A stretch of DNA of 64,000 nucleotides from JBJSXJ01 sp044235425 (GTDB lineage Bacteria; Planctomycetota; Planctomycetia; Pirellulales; Pirellulaceae). Numbering within the stretch: the stretch's first letter is position 1; each line of letters opens with the position of its first letter. The notes below the pieces were generated by a model. That model saw only the letters and a program-made list of their open reading frames with translations, did no database searches and was not told the DNA's origin. The stretch covers positions 182,323 through 246,322 of the forward strand of contig JBIIHW010000003.1 of the NCBI GenBank assembly GCA_044235425.1. The letters are read 5' to 3'. This document shows positions 59,469 through 64,000 of this stretch, piece by piece. The position numbers were made by a program, and so were the translations under genes.

Positions 59469-60491
59469 ATGACAGGTCGTTTTCCGCTGCAAGCGTCCTT
59501 CGGCACGGCCGCGGCACTCGCGTTGGCGTTGCTACCCTTATCCTGGGCTCATGGTCAAGCACCTGTGGCGGCGAATCGGCCCCGACCGCTACCCCCCGGT
59601 CTGCTCACTGTGATTCCGTCGACAGCTGAAAAACGAGAAGCGTTCACCGATCAGATCCCTCTTCTCGAATTGATGGCTGAAGCGAAAGACTTGGACTGGA
59701 CGCCTAATTTTCTTGCGAAATCCGATACCCTGCTGGAAAAAGCTAAGTCGCAAGTGGTGCGGCGTGAGATTTGGAACTTGGAGTTTGCTTTCAAGCCGCT
59801 ACGACGCATCAATGTCGACATTCCACAGCCCTCCGGCAAGATGCAGCGGAAGCAGATCTGGTACATGGTCTACCGAGTAAAAAACACGGGTAAGGACCTG
59901 CGTCCGAAGGCTCAAAAGGATGAAACCTACGATCACTTGACGTTTGATAGCGAAACGGTGTCCGCCGAGCAGCGGCGATTTCTGCCGCAGTTCGTGATGC
60001 ATGGTCGAGTGCTGCTGGAGGGCAAGTATCAGACGAAGGAATATCTCGATCGCATCATCCCGGCGGCCGTCGAGGCGATTCAGGCTCGCGAAGTCAACGG
60101 ACGAAAGCTGCTCAACACCGTCGAGATCACGCGTGTCGGGGTACCGCTGAGCGACGAGCAGAATGATCGCAGCGTCTGGGGCGTGGTAACTTGGGAAGAT
60201 TTGGATCCCCGCACCGACTTTTTCAGCGTTTTCATTCAGGGCCTGACGAACGCCTACCAGTTCCGGGATACTCCGGGCGCTTACCAAGCAGGGGATCCAC
60301 CAGGTAAAGGTCGCCGCTTCGTTTATAAAACACTGCAGCTCAATTTCCATCGACAAGGGGATGCCCTGCTGGAGCATGAAGAGGAGATTCGGTACGGCAT
60401 GCCGCTCGAGTCTCGACCGGCGGAGCAGAAGCGACTGCTCGACATCTACGGGCTCAAAGAACCCCTTGATCACCTCTGGGTTTATCGGTAA
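59469..60491 (+). CDS. Exported protein of unknown function upstream of rpmA
   Basis: 340 residues. Signal peptide MTGRFPLQASFGTAAALALA then LLPLSWAHGQAP. The mature part has a helical start (IPLLELMAEAKDLDWTPNFLAKS) and then strands: VRREIWNLEFAFKPLRRINVD, QIWYMVYRVKNTGKDL and VWGVVTWEDLDPRTDFFSVF. I recall planctomycete hypotheticals of this type but can assign no function. Start ATG 59469 is supported by AAGGTGG 6 nt upstream and by the signal-peptide position; earlier in-frame codons (59376, 59439) overlap the promoter or lengthen the n-region. The stop lies 76 bases before rpmA. Confidence 0.78.
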   Translation: MTGRFPLQASFGTAAALALALLPLSWAHGQAPVAANRPRPLPPGLLTVIPSTAEKREAFTDQIPLLELMAEAKDLDWTPNFLAKSDTLLEKAKSQVVRREIWNLEFAFKPLRRINVDIPQPSGKMQRKQIWYMVYRVKNTGKDLRPKAQKDETYDHLTFDSETVSAEQRRFLPQFVMHGRVLLEGKYQTKEYLDRIIPAAVEAIQAREVNGRKLLNTVEITRVGVPLSDEQNDRSVWGVVTWEDLDPRTDFFSVFIQGLTNAYQFRDTPGAYQAGDPPGKGRRFVYKTLQLNFHRQGDALLEHEEEIRYGMPLESRPAEQKRLLDIYGLKEPLDHLWVYR

Positions 60492-60503
60492 AAGTGACAG
60501 ATT

Positions 60504-60521
60504 ACCAGGGTCTTCCCTGGT
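60504..60521 (+). other. Short hairpin between the exported-protein gene and rpmA
   Basis: ACCAGGG-TCTT-CCCTGGT: a perfect 7-bp stem with a 4-nt loop starting 12 bases after the stop at 60491 and ending 46 bases before the rpmA start. No T-run follows, so it may be a processing or leader element rather than a terminator. Confidence 0.4.
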
Positions 60522-60567
60522 GCGTCCCGGTTTTGTTCAGGTCTGCGATTGATGGGGAGATGCCGTC

Positions 60568-60819
60568 ATGGCACATAAAAAGGGTCAAGGTTCTAGCCGC
60601 AACGGTCGTGACTCGAACGGTCAGCGTCGTGGCGTGAAGCGTTTTGGCGGCGAAGCGGTCACAGCTGGTAGCATTTTGGTCCGTCAGGTTGGCACGGTGT
60701 TCCAAGCGGGCGCCAATGTCGGCACCGGCAAAGACTACACTCTGTTCGCACTCACCGACGGCTTCGTGAAATTCGATCGTGCCGGTCGTCGAGTGAACAT
60801 TGTGGCGAGTGCCAACTAG
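60568..60819 (+). CDS. rpmA: 50S ribosomal protein L27
   Basis: 83 residues, full length for L27, which sits near the peptidyl-transferase centre. Canonical start MAHKKGQGSSRNGRDSNGQR then RGVKRFGGEAVTAGSILVRQ. GTVFQAGANVGTGKDYTLFA and a C-terminal VNIVASAN complete the family pattern. GGGGAG lies 8 nt before the ATG. The usual neighbour rplU (L21) is not upstream; instead the gene at 59469 precedes it. obgE starts 135 bases downstream. Confidence 0.97.
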   Translation: MAHKKGQGSSRNGRDSNGQRRGVKRFGGEAVTAGSILVRQVGTVFQAGANVGTGKDYTLFALTDGFVKFDRAGRRVNIVASAN

Positions 60820-60954
60820 GCTCGAAGTTCGCTGCAGTTAGCCCATCGTTTGTGAGCAGGCCGCCGCTTTTCTAGCGCGGCCGCAGGGGTGGATGGCCGA
60901 GTTTTCTGAGGGTCGGGCGGTCTCTGACGCTCCGCCATGGAGGCGTCGTAGGAC

Positions 60955-61953
60955 ATGTTTGTTGATCGCGTCGAAATCGAACTACAAGCCGGCCGAGGGG
61001 GCGATGGCTGCGTCAGCTTTCGCCGCGAAAAGTATATTCCCTATGGTGGCCCCGACGGAGGGGATGGCGGCGACGGCGGCAGCATCATCCTGTCTGTTGA
61101 AACCGGGGTCAACAATCTCTCGGACTTCGCTCAGCGTCGAGTGTGGAAGGCGGGTTCTGGGGAGAAGGGTCACGGAGCGAACTGTGCCGGTCGCAGTGCC
61201 CATGACGTCGTTCTTCCCGTCCCCCCCGGTACGCTCGTAATCGATGCTCGCGAAGGCTTCGTCATCAAAGATCTCACCACGCTCGGCGACCGCTTCGTTG
61301 CCGCTCGCGGCGGCAAAGGCGGTCACGGGAACGTACGGTTCAAGACCAGCACCAATCGAGCTCCGCGGCAAGCCGAACCGGGCGAAGAAGGCGAACGCCG
61401 AGCGGTGATCTTGGAACTGAAAGTCATCGCCGACGTGGGACTCTTGGGTAAACCCAACGCTGGTAAAAGCACCCTGCTGAGTCGTCTTTCGCGGGCGCGG
61501 CCGGAAATCGCTGACTACCCCTTCACGACCAAACATCCTAACCTCGGCATCGTACGTCTGGATGCCGATCGCTCCTTCGTGATGGCCGATATCCCGGGAC
61601 TCATCGAAGGCGCACACGTCGGCGTGGGTTTAGGTCATGAGTTTCTGCGACATATCGAACGAGCGGGCATTCTGGTGCACTTGCTCGAACCCGTTCCTTT
61701 CGACGGCACGGACCCCCTGGAGAATTATCGAGCAATTCGCGATGAACTCCTCCAGTACAACGCTCAGCTGGGCGACCGACCGGAAATCGTCGCGGTGACG
61801 AAAGCGGAGTTACCGGGAGCTGAAGAAATGCGTGATCGAGTGGCCGCGGAACTCGATCGGCCCGTCCTGCTGATTTCTGCTGTCACCGGACAGGGACTGA
61901 ACCAACTGACCGCCGCGATCGCGGAACGGCTGGCGATCGCCAGCTCATCATGA
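60955..61953 (+). CDS. obgE: GTPase Obg/CgtA
   Basis: 332 residues. N-terminal glycine-rich Obg fold (about 1-158): FVDRVEIELQAGRGGDGCVS, PYGGPDGGDGGDGG and RGGKGGHGNVRFKTSTNRAP. Then the G domain: G1 GKPNAGKST near 168, switch II DIPGLIEGAH near 212, and G4 as TKAEL near 282 rather than the standard NKxD, with the SA(V) G5 motif near 300. Role: 50S subunit assembly and stress response. The C-terminal extension of some Obg proteins is absent. It follows rpmA and overlaps coaX by 4 nt (ATGA), so the two are coupled. Confidence 0.97.
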   Translation: MFVDRVEIELQAGRGGDGCVSFRREKYIPYGGPDGGDGGDGGSIILSVETGVNNLSDFAQRRVWKAGSGEKGHGANCAGRSAHDVVLPVPPGTLVIDAREGFVIKDLTTLGDRFVAARGGKGGHGNVRFKTSTNRAPRQAEPGEEGERRAVILELKVIADVGLLGKPNAGKSTLLSRLSRARPEIADYPFTTKHPNLGIVRLDADRSFVMADIPGLIEGAHVGVGLGHEFLRHIERAGILVHLLEPVPFDGTDPLENYRAIRDELLQYNAQLGDRPEIVAVTKAELPGAEEMRDRVAAELDRPVLLISAVTGQGLNQLTAAIAERLAIASSS

Positions 61954-62918
61954 ACCGCTCTCTACTCGCTGTCGACATCGGCAACTCGGCCATCAAAGTG
62001 GCCCACTTCGGCCTTGTCTCAGCCCAGGCCCCAAATGTCGCCGCTGTACCAGGCGGTCAGGCGACGACGAACTTGCCGGAACCACTGGCGGTGCTGGAGT
62101 GGCGGACGAGCGACGAGCAGCTATCGTTTCCGGCGGACTGGCTGCCCGGCGGCTCTGCGCTCTGGGTGGTGTCGAGCGTGAATCGTGGTGGCTGGGAACG
62201 CGTACGGAACTGGGTGACCGAACATCGCCCGTCGGATGAACTGCGAACGCTGACCTATCGCGACTTAACATTGACGATAGCGGTTGACTATCCTGAACGA
62301 GTGGGAATGGACCGGCTGCTCACAGCGGTTGCGGCGAACTGTCTTCGACAGCCCGGCCGGCCCGCCATGGTGATCGACGCGGGAACGGCGCTCAAAGTAC
62401 ACGCCGTCAATGAGAAGGGCGAGTTTGTGGGGGGCGCGATCATGCCCGGTCTGGGCATTGCCGCACGCACTCTATCTGGTAACACCGATCTGTTACCGCT
62501 GGTGTCAGTCTTAACCGACGGACAAGCTCCCCAGGCCCTTGGGAAAAACACCGAGCAAGCCATACAAAGTGGTCTCTACTGGGGCGCGATCGGAGCCGTG
62601 AAGGAACTCGTCACCAGGATGCGTGCCGAGCTGTTACAGGATGGAGCAGTGCCTGCCGCCGGGACTGCAGGGACCGCAGGTACTGCCGGGACTGCTGCCG
62701 GGACTCATTTCGAAAACAATGGCGGAGTTTCCGGTGAAACGAGCAAGTTGTTTTCGCGCGAGAACGCCGCAGCGAATGGTAGCAGCTGGTCGGACGTGGA
62801 CTTGTTTGTGACGGGTGGAGACGCCCGCGGCCTGGTCCCGCTGCTCGATCTACCAGCCACGTACATTCCCCACCTCTGCCTCCGCGCCCTCGCCGTCCAA
62901 GCCACTGCGATCCCCTAG
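61950..62918 (+). CDS. coaX: Type III pantothenate kinase with low-complexity insert
   Basis: 322 residues; phosphorylates pantothenate, the first step of CoA synthesis. ASKHA motifs seen: LLAVDIGNSAIKVAHF at the N-terminus (phosphate 1), VGMDRLLTAVAANC near 112, VIDAGTALKVHAVNEKGEFV then GGAIMPGLGIAARTL near 140-170, and VTGGDARGLVPLL near 287. It is about 50-60 residues longer than typical; the excess is a Thr/Gly/Ala stretch (PAAGTAGTAGTAGTAAGTHF, about 233-252, encoded by short GGGACTGC-type repeats at 62652-62703) plus a polar segment up to about 283. It overlaps obgE by ATGA. Confidence 0.93.
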   Translation: MNRSLLAVDIGNSAIKVAHFGLVSAQAPNVAAVPGGQATTNLPEPLAVLEWRTSDEQLSFPADWLPGGSALWVVSSVNRGGWERVRNWVTEHRPSDELRTLTYRDLTLTIAVDYPERVGMDRLLTAVAANCLRQPGRPAMVIDAGTALKVHAVNEKGEFVGGAIMPGLGIAARTLSGNTDLLPLVSVLTDGQAPQALGKNTEQAIQSGLYWGAIGAVKELVTRMRAELLQDGAVPAAGTAGTAGTAGTAAGTHFENNGGVSGETSKLFSRENAAANGSSWSDVDLFVTGGDARGLVPLLDLPATYIPHLCLRALAVQATAIP

Positions 62919-63014
62919 CTGGTACCGCGATCCGCTTCCGGCGACCGCGAGTGATAGAATCGAAGATCGCATGCTCTTCTCCTGTTCGACCGGATTTTTC
63001 CACGGATCAAGGCC

Positions 63015-63111
63015 AGCGGAGAGATTCATCAGCGGAGAGATTCATCTACGAAAGAGATTCATCTAAGGAGAGATTCATCTAAGGAGAGATTCATCTAAGG
63101 AGAGATTCATC
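63015..63111. repeat. 16-17-bp tandem repeat, six copies
   Basis: Core GAGATTCATC, with TAAGGAGAGATTCATC in the last three units (63064-63079, 63080-63095, 63096-63111) and variants AGCGGAGAGATTCATC (63015, 63031) and TACGAAAGAGATTCATC (63047). It begins about 97 bases after coaX; no gene is supported between 62919 and 63268. Confidence 0.9.
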
Positions 63112-63151
63112 TACAACTTTTCCTGAACGGCGGAGCCGTGGCATTCGATAG

Positions 63152-63170
63152 CCAGGCGTGAAACGCCTGG
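63152..63170. other. Perfect hairpin in a possible dispersed repeat
   Basis: CCAGGCGT-GAA-ACGCCTGG, 8-bp stem with 3-nt loop. The surrounding words (GCGGAGCCGTGGCATTCGAT at 63129 and GCGGAGCGATGGCATTGG at about 63198) recur as near copies, as if a short element had been duplicated. No T-run, so not a clear terminator. Confidence 0.45.
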
Positions 63171-63268
63171 AAGTCTCGCCAAACAGGATCGCCGAATCGC
63201 GGAGCGATGGCATTGGCTGCGTCATGGCCAAGGGATTCCGCCAGGACTCGCGCCGCGACGCCAATGCC

Positions 63269-64000
63269 GCCGCTCCCGTCCCGACCTTGCGTCGGGCGAA
63301 GCCATGACTTCCTTGGTTACCACGGATTTTTTCTTCACCTTAGGGGCGGCGGGCGAGTAACCGAGGAAGTCGTGGCCTCGACTGGCACAGGGCCAGTCGA
63401 GGGCGGATCAGGATCAGTCGAGGGCGGAGCAGGACCAGTCGAGGGCGGAGCAGGATCAGTCGAGGGCGGATCAGGATTAGTCGAGGACGGAGCAGGATCA
63501 GTCGAGGTTACAGCGGGATCAATCACGGGCCGCTCCCGTCCCGACCTTGCGTCGGGCGAAGCCATGACTTCCTTGGTTACCACGGCTTTTTTTCTTCGCC
63601 TTAGGGGCGGCGGGCGAGTAACCGAGGAAGTCGTGGCCTCGACTGGCACAGGGCCAATCGAGGGCGGATCAGGATCAGTCGAGGGCGGATCAGGACCAGT
63701 CGAGGGCGGAGCAGGATCAGACGAGGTTACAGCGGGATCAATCGCGGGCCGCTCCCGTCCCGACCTTGCGTCGGGCGAAGCCATGACTTCCTTGGTTACC
63801 ACGGATTTTTTCTTCACCTTAGGGGCGGCGGGCGAGTAACCGAGGAAGTCGTGGCCTCGACTGTCACAGGGCCAGTCGAGGGCGGAGCAGGATCAGTCGA
63901 TGGCGGAGCAGGATCAGTCGATGGCGGAGCAGGATCAGTCGAGGTTACAGCGGGATCAATCGCGGGCCGCTCCCGTCCCGACCTTGCGTCGGGCGAAGCC
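63269..64000 (-). repeat. Minisatellite of 218-260-bp units encoding proline-rich heptapeptides, cut by the window edge
   Basis: The word CGCTCCCGTC with following text recurs at 63271, 63531, 63750 and 63968, giving periods of 260, 219 and 218. Inside each unit a 21-bp sub-repeat (GTCGAGGGCGGATCAGGATCA and variants) occurs six times in the first unit and four times in the others. Read on the minus strand it is STDPDPP/STGPAPP heptads, then VEATTSSVTRPPPLR, a Lys-rich KKxVVTKEVMASPDARSGRERP block, and the next heptads. One unit has AGGCGA with an extra A in its poly-A and reads on, while units at about 63335 and 63815 have AGGTGA and stop. An open frame of 160 codons thus spans 63335-63817, with a possible GTG start. 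Whether any frame is a real gene, or a decayed one, cannot be decided from this window. Confidence 0.85.

Noticed and set aside
63207..63839. 210-codon plus-strand frame with Gly/Glu/Val repeats
   Set aside because: Mirror of the minisatellite; the minus strand gives a more protein-like Pro heptad and Lys-rich pattern, and neither is firmly a gene.
1..64000. tRNA and rRNA genes
   Set aside because: I scanned the intergenic intervals and saw no cloverleaf with a TTCRA-type loop and no rRNA-like stretch; a tRNA search program would be the decisive check.

Overview
The window reads as chromosomal DNA of a planctomycete, most likely near the Pirellula/Rhodopirellula/Blastopirellula group. The basis is family content. 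There are two very large secreted proteins with the Planctomycete cytochrome C + DUF1549 + DUF1553 architecture. A DUF1501 protein follows one of them. Other marker families are a DUF1080 protein, a ThuA/beta-propeller/HEAT/cytochrome giant, a DUF3500 protein, and several secreted proteins that I recognise only as planctomycete-type hypotheticals. The DNA is moderately GC rich and gene dense, with frequent ATGA overlaps. I see no rRNA, tRNA, CRISPR array, insertion sequence or phage module.

Layout. 1-6.4 kb (mostly minus): argS and rsfS overlapping, a small plus-strand orphan gene, then a DUF3500 protein, an aldo/keto reductase and a DUF1080 protein. 6.5-13 kb (plus): cytochrome/DUF1549/DUF1553 protein, DUF1501 protein and an ABC-F ATPase. 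12.9-15.6 kb (minus): amino-acid permease, site-2 protease and a 29-codon AURKAIP1/COX24-type basic microprotein. 15.8-18.7 kb (plus): secreted esterase, SnoaL-like protein and a coiled-coil secreted protein. 18.7-23.2 kb: two alpha-D-phosphohexomutases facing away from each other, then a deoxyhypusine-synthase-like protein. 23.3-44.3 kb (minus): a giant ThuA/propeller/cytochrome protein downstream of a nine-gene-scale MoxR-DUF58-VWA-VWA cluster that continues into large envelope proteins. 44.5-48.4 kb (minus): an L-fucose-isomerase-like protein and two oligopeptide-type ABC ATPases with no permease nearby. 48.5-54.9 kb (minus): a GSDH/multiheme fusion and a LamG-containing cytochrome/DUF1549/DUF1553 protein. 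54.9-55.5 kb: a striking non-coding array of hairpin-bearing repeats. 55.5-59.1 kb (minus): lysA, a secreted protein and infA. 59.4-62.9 kb (plus): a secreted protein, rpmA, obgE and coaX. 62.9-64 kb: stacked minisatellites.

How the genes may work together. The MoxR/DUF58/VWA block is a conserved bacterial module (MoxR ATPase acting with VWA proteins). Here it is followed, with short gaps, by a 1189-residue two-TM protein, a 790-residue duplicated-domain protein, an alpha-toroid protein and a thioredoxin-tailed 1064-residue protein, so these probably form one envelope system. The two cytochrome/DUF1549/DUF1553 genes each have a different partner: DUF1501 in one case, a GSDH-cytochrome fusion in the other. 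The housekeeping genes (argS-rsfS, infA, rpmA-obgE-coaX, lysA, phosphohexomutases) are intact.

Most unusual items: the 54.9-55.5 kb hairpin-repeat array; the deoxyhypusine-synthase-like protein in a bacterium; the duplicated-domain acidic protein inside the MoxR cluster; the low-complexity insertion that splits the four-cysteine motif of one ABC ATPase; and the 218-260 bp minisatellite encoding proline-rich heptapeptides at the right edge. Function assignments rest on motif recognition by eye; no database search was possible.
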